The position numbers and the translations under genes were made by a program. Source: Amycolatopsis jejuensis (lineage in GTDB: Bacteria > Actinomycetota > Actinomycetes > Mycobacteriales > Pseudonocardiaceae). From it: a stretch of 64,000 bases of DNA. The notes beneath the pieces were generated by a model. It did no database searches. It saw nothing but the letters and a program-made list of their open reading frames with translations, and was not told where the DNA came from. Each line of letters opens with the position of its first letter. Positions within the stretch are counted from its first letter, which is position 1. Below are positions 25,048 through 32,826 of the stretch, piece after piece. The DNA is taken from contig NZ_JNYZ01000029.1 of assembly GCF_000717335.1 (NCBI RefSeq), positions 62,001 to 126,000 on the forward strand, written 5' to 3'.

Positions 25048-26496
25048 ATGAACGCACAGATCGAAGAGCACCCGCGGCACCTGATCGGCGGCGAGTGGCG
25101 CGCCGGATCGGGGACGGCGGCCCAGGACGTGTTCGACCCGGCCACCGGCGCACGGATCGCCGAGGTCGGGTTCGCGTCCGGGCCGGACGTCGACGACGCG
25201 GTTTCGGCTGCGGAACAGGCTTTCGGGCCCTGGTCGGCGCTTTCGCTCAACCGGCGGGTGCAGTACGTCCAGCGGATGAAGGCGCTGGTGCAACGGGACG
25301 CCGAGGAGCTGGCCCACACGGTCAGTCTCGACCAGGGCAAGACGCTGGACGAGGCGCGCGGCGAGGTCGGCAGGCTGGTCGAGGCGATCGACTGCGCGGC
25401 CGCGGCGCCGATGTTCTTCCAGTCGTCGAGTGCCACCATCGCAACGGGCCTCGACGCCCGGCACGTGCGGATCCCGGTCGGCGTGTGCGCGGCCGTCACG
25501 CCGTCGAACTTCCCGGTGATGAACCCGGCGCAGTTCACCGCGTGGTCGCTGGTGTGCGGTAACACGTTGGTGCTCAAGGTGTCCGAACAGGACCCGCTGG
25601 CGTCGACGCATCTCGTGCGGATCCTGCAGGAGGCCGGACTCCCCGCCGGGGTCCTGAATCTCGTGCACGGCAACGCGGACACGGTACTGCGGCTCGTGAC
25701 GCACCCGGCGGTCGCGGCGGTTTCGTGTATCACGTCCACGCCGGTCGCCCGGGCGATTTACGTTGCCGCGGCGGCGGAAGGCAAGCGGGTGCAGGCGAAC
25801 GGCGGCGCGAAAAACCCGATCGTCGTGGCGGACGACGCCGATCTGGAAGCTGCCGCAGCGGGCATCGTCGCGTCCGCGTACGGCATGGCCGGGCAGCGGT
25901 GTCTCGCGGGCACCCGGATCATTGCCCAGGACGGCGTGTACGCCGAGCTGCTGGACCGGGTCGTCGACCTGGCGTCCGGGCTGGTCGTCGGCAGCGGACG
26001 CGACGAGAAGACGACCATGGGCCCGGTGGTGAGCGCGGGGAGCAAGCAGCGGGTCGAGGAGTTCGTGACGTCGGCGGTCGACGGCGGCGCCCGCGCGGTG
26101 CTGGACGGCCGCGGCGTGCTTCCGGCCAGCGACGGGTATTTCGTCGGCCCGACGGTGCTGGTCGACATCGAGCCCGGCTCGGCGGCCGACTGCACCGAGG
26201 TGTTCGGCCCGGTCGTGAACGTGCACCGCGCCGGTTCGCTCGACGACGCGATCCGGATGGCCAACGACACCGAGTTCGGCAACGCGGCCACGATCTACAC
26301 CCGCTCCGGGTCCACCGCGCGGGCCTTCGAGGAGGGCTCGACCGCGGGCAACGTGGGGATCAACGCCTTCCCGGCGCCGCCGATGAACATGACCATGGGC
26401 GGGCTCGGCACGTCGTTCTTCGGCGACACGCACATCTGCGGCGACGGCCCGCTGCACTTCTACACCGATCACAAGCTGGTGGTGTCCCGGTGGTGA
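25048..26496 (+). CDS. mmsA: CoA-acylating methylmalonate-semialdehyde dehydrogenase-like ALDH
   Basis: A 482-residue ALDH of the MmsA group. The catalytic Cys is in MAGQRCLAGTR (about residue 285). The usual ELGGKNP general-base motif is replaced by QANGGAKNP, which is the mark of CoA-dependent semialdehyde dehydrogenases. Other marks are VCAAVTPSNFPVMNP near 151 and NMTMGGLGTSFFGDTH near the end. It would convert malonate or methylmalonate semialdehyde to acetyl- or propionyl-CoA. 3-Hydroxypropionate/malonic semialdehyde is the end product of the Rut pathway, so this fits as the carbon exit. Overlaps the next start by four bases. Confidence 0.88.
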   Translation: MNAQIEEHPRHLIGGEWRAGSGTAAQDVFDPATGARIAEVGFASGPDVDDAVSAAEQAFGPWSALSLNRRVQYVQRMKALVQRDAEELAHTVSLDQGKTLDEARGEVGRLVEAIDCAAAAPMFFQSSSATIATGLDARHVRIPVGVCAAVTPSNFPVMNPAQFTAWSLVCGNTLVLKVSEQDPLASTHLVRILQEAGLPAGVLNLVHGNADTVLRLVTHPAVAAVSCITSTPVARAIYVAAAAEGKRVQANGGAKNPIVVADDADLEAAAAGIVASAYGMAGQRCLAGTRIIAQDGVYAELLDRVVDLASGLVVGSGRDEKTTMGPVVSAGSKQRVEEFVTSAVDGGARAVLDGRGVLPASDGYFVGPTVLVDIEPGSAADCTEVFGPVVNVHRAGSLDDAIRMANDTEFGNAATIYTRSGSTARAFEEGSTAGNVGINAFPAPPMNMTMGGLGTSFFGDTHICGDGPLHFYTDHKLVVSRW

Positions 26497-27572
26497 CCGG
26501 CGAGTTGCGGGCCGAGGTCCGTGCTTTTCTCGCCGAATACGGCGGTGCGCCACAGGTCGACTCCTGGCTCACCGGCTGGGACGAGGAATTCACCCGCGCG
26601 CTGGCCGCCAAGGGCTGGGTCGGGATGACCGTCCCGCCCGAATACGGCGGGCCCGGCCGCAGCCACCTGGAGCGGTTCGTGGTGACCGAAGAGCTTTTGG
26701 CCGCAGGTGCACCGGTGGCGGCGCATTGGATTGCCGACCGGCAGATCGTCCCGTCCCTGCTCAAATACGGTACTGAGGAACAGAAACAGCGCTATCTCCC
26801 GGCAATCGCGCGCGGCGAATGTTTCTTCGGGATCGGGATGAGCGAGCCGGACTCCGGGTCGGACCTGGCGAGCGTGCGGACGAAAGGAACTCGCGCGGAC
26901 GCCGGGTGGCGGATCACCGGCACGAAGGTGTGGACGTCCGGCGCCCATCGCGCCGACGCGTTCATCTGCCTCGCCCGCACCAGCCCGCTGGACCCGGACC
27001 ACCGGCACGCCGGGCTCAGCCAGTTCATCGTTGACCTGCGCTCGCCGGGCGTGGAAATCCGCCCGATCGTGTCGATGAACGGCGCACATCACTTCAACGA
27101 AGTAATCCTGGACGACGTGCTCGCCCCGGTCTTCGGCACGATCGGCGAGGGCTGAGCCCAGGTCACGTCGGAACTGGCCTACGAACGCAGTGGTCCGGAG
27201 CGGTTCCTCTCCACCTTCCCGCTCCTCGCCGAAGTCGCCGAACAAACGCGGCTCGGCGCCGTCCCACGGCAGGCGGACCTCGGCCGGTACGTCGCCCGGC
27301 TCGCCGGACTCCACGGGATGTCGCTGGCCGTCGCCGGCGCGCTGGAACGAGGCGAACCGGCCGGTACCGCGGCCGCATTGGGGAAACTCCTCGGCACCAC
27401 GACCGAGGGCGACATCGCCGATTTCGCCGACCTGCTCACCGAACCGTCGTCGCCGCCGGAGCTCCGGCGGCTCGTGGCGGACGCCGTGGTCCAGCGGCCC
27501 GGGTTCACGCTGCGCGGCGGTACCAACGAGGTCCTGCGCGGGGTCGTCGCGCGGGGATTGGGGATGCGCTGA
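26493..27572 (+). pseudogene. Acyl-CoA dehydrogenase interrupted by one in-frame TGA
   Basis: GTG 26493 opens a frame that matches acyl-CoA dehydrogenases over 359 residues (GIGMSEPDSGSDLASVRT, TGTKVWTSGAH, ELAYERSGPERFLS, RGGTNEVLRGVVARGLGMR). The only break is TGA at 27153-27155, where the family has tryptophan in the motif GEGW; the frame is open on both sides. A single G-to-A change from TGG explains it. As written, a truncated 220-residue product lacking the C-terminal helical domain would form. It may be a true pseudogene, a base-call error, or read-through. The intact partner follows at 27572. Confidence 0.85.
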
Positions 27573-28555
27573 TGTCCACAGTGGACCCATCGGTGACCGA
27601 GCTGATGACCTCGGTGTTCGCCGACTACCGCGCTGCGGTGCCCGACCCGGTGCCCGGCGACCCGGAGCTGTGGCGCACGCTCGGCGAGCTGGGTCTGGTC
27701 CGGCTGACCGGAAGCGAACAGCACGGCGGCAGCGGCGCAGGCTGGCCGGAAGCCGCCGAACTGCTGCGCGCCGCGGCCACGCACGGGGTACGGGTGCCAC
27801 TCGCCGAACACGATCTCCTGGCCTGCTGGCTGCTCGAAGAAGCAGGCCTGACTCCGGACAATGCGCGGCGCACGATCTGCCTGCTCGGCGACGACGGAAC
27901 CGCCGCCGGAGTGCCGTGGGTTGTGCAGTCCGAGCGCGTCGCCTTGGTGTTTCGCCGCGGCGGTACCTGGCAGGTCACGGATGCCGCGGTGCCCGACCTG
28001 GACGTCGAACCGGGAACGAACCTGGTGGGCGAACCGCGCGACCGGGTGTCGGCGGATACCGGGCGATTCCCCGGCGTGGCGGTGCCGGACGCCCTGATCT
28101 CCCGCCTGCTCCTGCGGGGCGCCCTGGTCCGCGGGGTGCAGGTTTCCGCCGTGCTGGACCGGATCGTCGAGTTGTGCGTGACCCATGCAAGTGACCGCAC
28201 GCAGTTCGGCCGCCCGCTGTCGAAATTCCAAGCGGTGCAACATCTGGTCGTCGATGCCGCCGCCGAAGCTGCGTCGGCCCGCTCGGCCACCGAGGCGGCA
28301 CTCGCCGATGGTACCGAGTTCCGCATTGCCGTGGCCCGCTCCTGCGCCGGGCACGCAGCGTCCATCGTGGTGCGAAACGCCCACCAGGTACACGGTGCAA
28401 TCGGCACGACCCGCGAGCACCGGCTGCACGAGTCCACCACCGCCGCACTGGCGTGGCGCTCGGAATTCGGTTCCGTCCGGCAGTGGGACGAGCTGCTCAC
28501 GGACCGCGCAACCCAGTCCGGCCGCCGCGGTCTGTGGCCCCTTGTGTGCTCCTGA
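27572..28555 (+). CDS. Acyl-CoA dehydrogenase-like protein (shorter partner subunit)
   Basis: A 327-residue acyl-CoA dehydrogenase relative; its ATG overlaps the TGA of the previous gene (TGATG). The C-terminal marks are THASDRTQFGRPLSKFQAVQ near 206-225, AHQVHGAIGTTREHRLHEST near 270-289. The N-terminal and middle domains are reduced and lack a clear catalytic Glu motif. Paired ACAD genes of unequal length often form heterotetramers (FadE26/27 type in actinobacteria), so this may need the interrupted neighbour to work. Convergent with the MFS gene, two bases apart. Confidence 0.82.
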   Translation: MSTVDPSVTELMTSVFADYRAAVPDPVPGDPELWRTLGELGLVRLTGSEQHGGSGAGWPEAAELLRAAATHGVRVPLAEHDLLACWLLEEAGLTPDNARRTICLLGDDGTAAGVPWVVQSERVALVFRRGGTWQVTDAAVPDLDVEPGTNLVGEPRDRVSADTGRFPGVAVPDALISRLLLRGALVRGVQVSAVLDRIVELCVTHASDRTQFGRPLSKFQAVQHLVVDAAAEAASARSATEAALADGTEFRIAVARSCAGHAASIVVRNAHQVHGAIGTTREHRLHESTTAALAWRSEFGSVRQWDELLTDRATQSGRRGLWPLVCS

Positions 28556-28557
28556 CC

Positions 28558-29964
28558 TCAGGCGGCAACCGACGTCCGCCCAGGGAGAAATGCCGTCAAT
28601 GCCAACCCGGCCGCCAACAGCCCGGCCGCCCCCAGGAGCGCCCATCCCGTCGCCGCAGCGGATCCGTGGGGGAGGAGTCCGAAGTAGACGGTCCCGAACA
28701 ACGCGATTCCCGTAGCCGTACCCAGCTGTACCGTCGTGTTCATCACCCCCGATCCCGATCCCGCCAGTTCCGGCGGAACCTGCGCCAGATAAGCCCCGAA
28801 CAACGACCCCAGTGCAGCACCCATCCCCAGCCCGAACGCGATCGCGGGAACGAGCAGCGCCAAGGCGTTCAACCCGGTACCAAGCACCAACGCCAAAACC
28901 GCAATCGCGACCAGGCTGGCCAGCAGAATCCCGAGCGCAACTGCCGTGAGCACACGCCTAAGACGAGCGCCGAGCCGGAAAGCGAGCATGTTCCCGGCAA
29001 CAACACCGATCGTCGCCGGCAGAAAGGTGAGCGCGGCTTGTAGCGGCGAGTACCCGAGAGCCTGCTGAAGATGCAGCGTGAGTACGAAGAACACCGCAAT
29101 CGACGCGTTCACGATGAACAACACCGCCTGCGTGGCGAGTAGCCGCTTCGAGCGCAGCAGTTCCGGGGCGATCAAAGGCTCCCGCGAGGAAGAGCGCTGG
29201 GCAGCGAGGAAGAGCCCGAACAGCGGCGCACTCGCCACCATCACCGCGATCGTCCACCCCGGCCACCCCAGTTCGCGGCCCTGTACGAGCGGGAAGAACA
29301 GGGCCACCAGGGCAACGGTGAGCAGCAGGAGTCCTCGTACGTCGAAGCGATGGTGGGCGACCCGGTGGTCGCGGGGCATCGTGAGCAGGGCGCCGGCCAC
29401 GGCGAGCACGCCGATGGGCACGTTCACCAGAAACACTGCGCGCCAGCCGGTTCCGAACACGTCGGCCTCGGTGAGCAGCCCGCCGAGGAGCGGCCCGGCC
29501 AGTCCGCCGAGCGGAAACGCGACGGCGTACAAGCCCATCGCCTTCGCCTGTTCGGCACCTTGGAACCGCGTGTGGATGAAGGAAAGCACCTGCGGGACCA
29601 TGAGCCCGGAGCCGATTCCCTGCACCACCCGCGCCGCGATCAGCACCTCCGGGTTCCCCGCCAGCCCGGCACCCAGCGACGCGAGGGTGAACACCGTCAT
29701 CCCGGCGAGGAACAGCCGGACGTAGCCGAACCGGTCACCGAGCCGCGCCCCGGTGATCAGCGTCAGCGCGAACCCGAGCGCGTAGCCCGCGGAAATCCAC
29801 TGCAGCCCGGCATCCGCGGCACCGAGGTCCCGCTGGATGGTGGGGAGCGCGACGGTGACGATCTGGTTGTCGATCATGTCCACCAGCACCGCGAGGATCG
29901 CGACGCCCAGTGCCCACCAGCGGCGGTCGCCGGTCCGTGGTCGTCCGAGGGCAGTTTCACTCAT
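28558..29964 (-). CDS. MFS transporter of the DHA2 (EmrB/QacA) drug-exporter type
   Basis: A 468-residue membrane protein with about 14 hydrophobic segments. MFS marks include GARLGDRFGYVRLFLAGM (motif A, near residues 70-87), ARVVQGIGSGLMVPQVLSF (near 113) and the motif-C region YAVAFPLGGLAGPLLGGLL (near 146). I place the start at ATG 29964; the open frame runs further upstream into the divergent tetR. Divergent from the TetR gene at 30043, so probably repressed by it and induced by its substrate. Likely a multidrug or metabolite exporter. Confidence 0.88.
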   Translation of the reverse strand: MSETALGRPRTGDRRWWALGVAILAVLVDMIDNQIVTVALPTIQRDLGAADAGLQWISAGYALGFALTLITGARLGDRFGYVRLFLAGMTVFTLASLGAGLAGNPEVLIAARVVQGIGSGLMVPQVLSFIHTRFQGAEQAKAMGLYAVAFPLGGLAGPLLGGLLTEADVFGTGWRAVFLVNVPIGVLAVAGALLTMPRDHRVAHHRFDVRGLLLLTVALVALFFPLVQGRELGWPGWTIAVMVASAPLFGLFLAAQRSSSREPLIAPELLRSKRLLATQAVLFIVNASIAVFFVLTLHLQQALGYSPLQAALTFLPATIGVVAGNMLAFRLGARLRRVLTAVALGILLASLVAIAVLALVLGTGLNALALLVPAIAFGLGMGAALGSLFGAYLAQVPPELAGSGSGVMNTTVQLGTATGIALFGTVYFGLLPHGSAAATGWALLGAAGLLAAGLALTAFLPGRTSVAA

Positions 29965-29965
29965 A

Positions 29966-29995
29966 CATCTGACTTTATCAAACAGATGGATGATA
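29966..29995. promoter_or_regulatory. Shared operator/promoter region between MFS exporter and TetR
   Basis: The 78-bp divergent gap holds overlapping inverted repeats: CATCTG (29966-29971) with CAGATG (29983-29988), and TATCA (29976-29980) with TGATA (29991-29995). This AT-rich palindromic patch in GC-rich DNA is the likely TetR binding site for both genes. Confidence 0.5.
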
Positions 29996-30042
29996 GAGCT
30001 AGGTGTACAGCTGACTGAGTTGCCGGAGGGTATGATCACGGC

Positions 30043-30675
30043 ATGCCACCACGGAGCCCACGCCGCTCGCCCAAGGCGGGTGAGCGGCAGCGCGACCCCG
30101 AGCGCACGCAGGCGCTGATCCTCGACGCCGCCACCGCGGAATTCGCCGCACACGGCTACGCGGGCGCGCGGGTCAGCACCATCGCCAAGCGGGCCGGGGT
30201 GAACCAGCAGCTGATCTCGTACTACTTCGACGGCAAGGAAGGCCTCGCGAAGGCGATTTCCGACCGCTGGCGCAAGCGCGAGGACGAGCTGGTACCCGCG
30301 GACACGCCGCTTCCCGAGCAGGTCCGCCGCTACGCACTGGAGTCCCTGTCCAACCCCGCCGGCGTCCGGCTGCTGGCCTGGAGCGGCCTGGAGTACGACG
30401 GCCCGGACGGCGACCCCGACCAGGACGCCCGCGCCGAACGGCTCCGCGGCAACATCGACGGCCTCCGCGCCCTCCAGCAGGAAGGCCGGCTGCCGGAGGG
30501 AGTCGATCCGGCGGTTTTGGCCGTGATGCTGATGGGTGCGGCAATGGCCCCGGTCGTCCTGCCACACGTGGTGAAAGGCCTCTGCGGCGCCGACGCCACG
30601 TCGGAAGACTTCCTGCGCCCGTACGCCGACCAGCTGGCGGTGCTGGTCGAAGCACTCATCGAACCCGGTAAGTAG
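30043..30675 (+). CDS. TetR-family transcriptional regulator
   Basis: A 210-residue TetR protein. The HTH region reads LILDAATAEFAAHGYAGARV and AGVNQQLISYYFDGKEGLAK (about residues 25-68). The N-terminal ~20 residues are basic. Its C-terminal domain resembles the TetR_C group with a Pro-rich loop (ADTPLPEQVRRYA). Its position divergent from an MFS exporter is the classic arrangement of a drug-responsive local repressor. Convergent with the lipoprotein gene two bases after its stop. Confidence 0.88.
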   Translation: MPPRSPRRSPKAGERQRDPERTQALILDAATAEFAAHGYAGARVSTIAKRAGVNQQLISYYFDGKEGLAKAISDRWRKREDELVPADTPLPEQVRRYALESLSNPAGVRLLAWSGLEYDGPDGDPDQDARAERLRGNIDGLRALQQEGRLPEGVDPAVLAVMLMGAAMAPVVLPHVVKGLCGADATSEDFLRPYADQLAVLVEALIEPGK

Positions 30676-30677
30676 GT

Positions 30678-31196
30678 CTATTCGGATTTCAGCTCGAGAA
30701 TCGCGGTACCGTCCGCAATATCCTTGACGGTCACGAGTTGTTTGATATACATCCCAACGATATCCGCAGGCTCTTTCGAACAGGACGTGACTTCCAGGCC
30801 GCTGGCATTGTTCCCGTAGAAAGCAGCCGTACAGCCGGTCTTGACGGTCGTGCTGAGACTGGGCCCGGCAGGGAGCGCCATGCTGACCTGAACGCCGTCA
30901 GCGCTCACCTTCTGCACGGTGAGCGGCCCGCCCTCGATCGGTGAATCGGACAACTTGATCGTGACCGGTTTCGACACCGTGATCTCGCAGTCACCGCCCA
31001 TGCAGGCGTCGTAGTTCGTCCCGTCCGGTGCTTTCGGCCGCACTGAACTCGAGGATGTCGCTGCGCTGGTCGGGACAGCCTGCGATGGGATGGCGGTACC
31101 TCTGCCATCCACCTGCACGCTGCCACAGGCCGCCAATGCCCCTGCAGTCACGAGCGCCCCAGCAGCGGCCAGTCGGCGGATTGTCACGGTCGTCAT
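30678..31196 (-). CDS. Secreted lipoprotein of unknown function
   Basis: A 172-residue lipoprotein. The signal peptide MTTVTIRRLAAAGALVTAG ends in the lipobox LAAC, with Cys at about residue 24, so the mature protein should be diacylated and anchored outside the membrane. A Ser/Thr/Ala linker follows, then a beta-rich domain with cysteines in DACMGGDCEI, KTGCTAAFY and VTSCSKEPAD that could form two disulfides. Such small domains occur widely in Amycolatopsis-like genomes. No functional motif is recognised. Confidence 0.75.
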   Translation of the reverse strand: MTTVTIRRLAAAGALVTAGALAACGSVQVDGRGTAIPSQAVPTSAATSSSSVRPKAPDGTNYDACMGGDCEITVSKPVTIKLSDSPIEGGPLTVQKVSADGVQVSMALPAGPSLSTTVKTGCTAAFYGNNASGLEVTSCSKEPADIVGMYIKQLVTVKDIADGTAILELKSE

Positions 31197-31309
31197 CCCG
31201 GGATGATGGCATCACCGGCCAGGGACCGGTCCCGCGCGATCAGGCCTCAGCCGACGACTCGGGTGGGAGTTGCCGTCGGTGCAAGCTGGGCAGCCGATGA
31301 CCCAGCGGC

Positions 31310-31648
31310 CTAGCGCTTGTCATACGCCATGCGGGCCGCGTCGATGTGCGGCAGGTGCGTGATGCTCCACTCGAGCAGCGGCGCAGTCGCCTCGCGGAGG
31401 GTATGGCCCATCGTGGTCAGCTCGTAGCTGACGTGTGGTGGCATGACGTTGCGGACTGTGCGCGTCAGGATCCCGTCGCGCTCGAGGTCGCGCAGTGTCA
31501 CGGTGAGCATGCGCTGGCTGATGCCGTCGATGGCCCGCTTGAGCTCGGTGAAGCGGCGCGGCCCGTCCTTGAGCATGCGCACGATCAGCAGCGCCCATTT
31601 GTCCCCGACGATGCCGAGGACTTCGCGGGCCTGGCACGGGTCCTGCAT
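31310..31648 (-). CDS. HxlR-family winged-helix regulator
   Basis: A 112-residue HxlR protein. The family core is VLGIVGDKWALLIVRMLKDG, then RFTELKRAIDGISQRMLTVT, then LERDGILTRTV, with MPPHVSYELTTMGHTL near 75-90. Cys5 in the N-terminal QDPCQAR is in the position of the redox-sensing Cys of YodB/HypR-type members. ATG 31648 follows AGGAGGTAACC; the open frame extends to 31774 without a better site. Divergent from the alpha/beta hydrolase at 31767 with a clear operator between them. Confidence 0.88.
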   Translation of the reverse strand: MQDPCQAREVLGIVGDKWALLIVRMLKDGPRRFTELKRAIDGISQRMLTVTLRDLERDGILTRTVRNVMPPHVSYELTTMGHTLREATAPLLEWSITHLPHIDAARMAYDKR

Positions 31649-31723
31649 GGTTACCTCCTGAGAACCGGGGCACCGGAAAGTGCCGTATTGCCCGGGGCGG
31701 GTCGCGGGGATGACGATGTTCCC

Positions 31724-31740
31724 GGTTACCAAAAGGTACC
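31724..31740. promoter_or_regulatory. HxlR-type operator
   Basis: GGTTACCAAAAGGTACC is an inverted repeat (GGTTACC / GGTACC) around an AAAA core, in the divergent gap between hxlR-type and hydrolase genes. It fits the GTAC-A/T-GTAC style of HxlR-family operators and could control both directions. Confidence 0.6.
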
Positions 31741-31766
31741 GAGGAACGAGGAGGAACCGACCGACC

Positions 31767-32465
31767 ATGGCCACCTTTCTGCTGGTACACGGCGCCTGGC
31801 ACAGCGGGCGGAGCTGGGACCGGGTGGTCCCGCTGCTGGAGTCGGCCGGGCACCGGGTGCTCGCGCCGTCGCTGACCGGCTACGGCGACAAGGCACACCT
31901 GCTGAGCCCCGGCGTCGGGCTCGGCACCCACCTCGACGACGTCGCCGGCCTGATCGAAGGCGAGCGTCTCGACGACGTCGTGCTCGTCGGGCACAGCTAT
32001 GCCGGGATGGTCATCTCGGGAGTCGCCCACCGGGTCCCGAAGCGGATCGCGCATCTGGTGTTCCTCGACGCGATGGTCCCCGAAGACGGCGAAACCGCGG
32101 TCGATGTCCAGCCGATCACCAAACAGCTCGTCGACGCCGCCGTCGACGGCTGGCGGGTTCCGCCGATGCCCGAGCAGCCGCCGCCGCTCGGCTTGTTCGG
32201 GGTCACCGATCCCGGCGACGTCGCCTGGTTGCGCTCGATGCTGTCGGACCAGCCGGTGCGATGCCTTCAGGAGCCGGTCCGGCTGGGAAACCCGGCAGCG
32301 CGCACGATCCCGCGTACCCACATCCACTGCGCCGGGGGCCGGCCGGCGGGCATCACCCGGCGTCCCGTCCCGGCTGGCGAGCGGGTACGGGAACTGCCGA
32401 CCGGCCACGACTGCATGATCACCATGCCCGCCGAACTCGCCGGGCTCCTGCTCGAGGCGGCCTAG
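31767..32465 (+). CDS. Alpha/beta hydrolase (salicylate-esterase/MenH-like)
   Basis: A 232-residue hydrolase that begins FLLVHGAWHSGRSWDRVVPL (oxyanion HG near residue 7) and has the nucleophile elbow GHSYAG near 76. The catalytic His is probably in PTGHDCMIT near 214. It belongs to the compact group of plant hydroxynitrile-lyase/esterase-like bacterial proteins. It follows GGAGGAACCGACC at ATG 31767. It is likely induced through the divergent HxlR regulator, often a response to quinone or electrophile stress. Confidence 0.82.
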   Translation: MATFLLVHGAWHSGRSWDRVVPLLESAGHRVLAPSLTGYGDKAHLLSPGVGLGTHLDDVAGLIEGERLDDVVLVGHSYAGMVISGVAHRVPKRIAHLVFLDAMVPEDGETAVDVQPITKQLVDAAVDGWRVPPMPEQPPPLGLFGVTDPGDVAWLRSMLSDQPVRCLQEPVRLGNPAARTIPRTHIHCAGGRPAGITRRPVPAGERVRELPTGHDCMITMPAELAGLLLEAA

Positions 32466-32826
32466 TTTCCTGCCTTGAGAGAACCGTTCCCCTTGGCTGC
32501 GACCGGAGAACGGCAAGGTGGAGCCCTTCCCGGCCCGGAAGAATTCATTCGGTACAATGGGTGCGCATATCGCGGTCCCCATTGCCGGGGCGTTGTCTGG
32601 GTGGCTAGTCGGTTGCTGCAGTGGTGGGGGATGACGAAGTGAAGTGGAGTTCGCGAGCCGTGCCGGTCCGACGGCGGACGGCGGGCGCCTGTGGGCCGGC
32701 ACGAGCACGATCGCAGGGAATGTGGGCGGCTGTGCGCGACATCGGGACGCGGCTGTCCCCGTGAGGAACCGTCCGGTTCCCCGGGCCTGACCTCCACGTC
32801 GGCGCACCTCCACCTACGGAGATTTC
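32466..32826. other. 361-bp intergenic region before the GT-C gene
   Basis: No convincing gene is seen; the frames that are open here lack ribosome-binding sites and family resemblance. TACAAT at 32553-32558 is a fair -10 candidate for the downstream membrane glycosyltransferase but lacks a clear -35. A GGCTAGTCGGTTG-like string near 32583 only half matches the TetR-type operator and was not counted. Confidence 0.4.

Noticed and set aside
32583..32596. GGCTAGTCGGTTGC as a seventh TetR operator
   Set aside because: Only the right half resembles the consensus and it precedes an unrelated glycosyltransferase gene.
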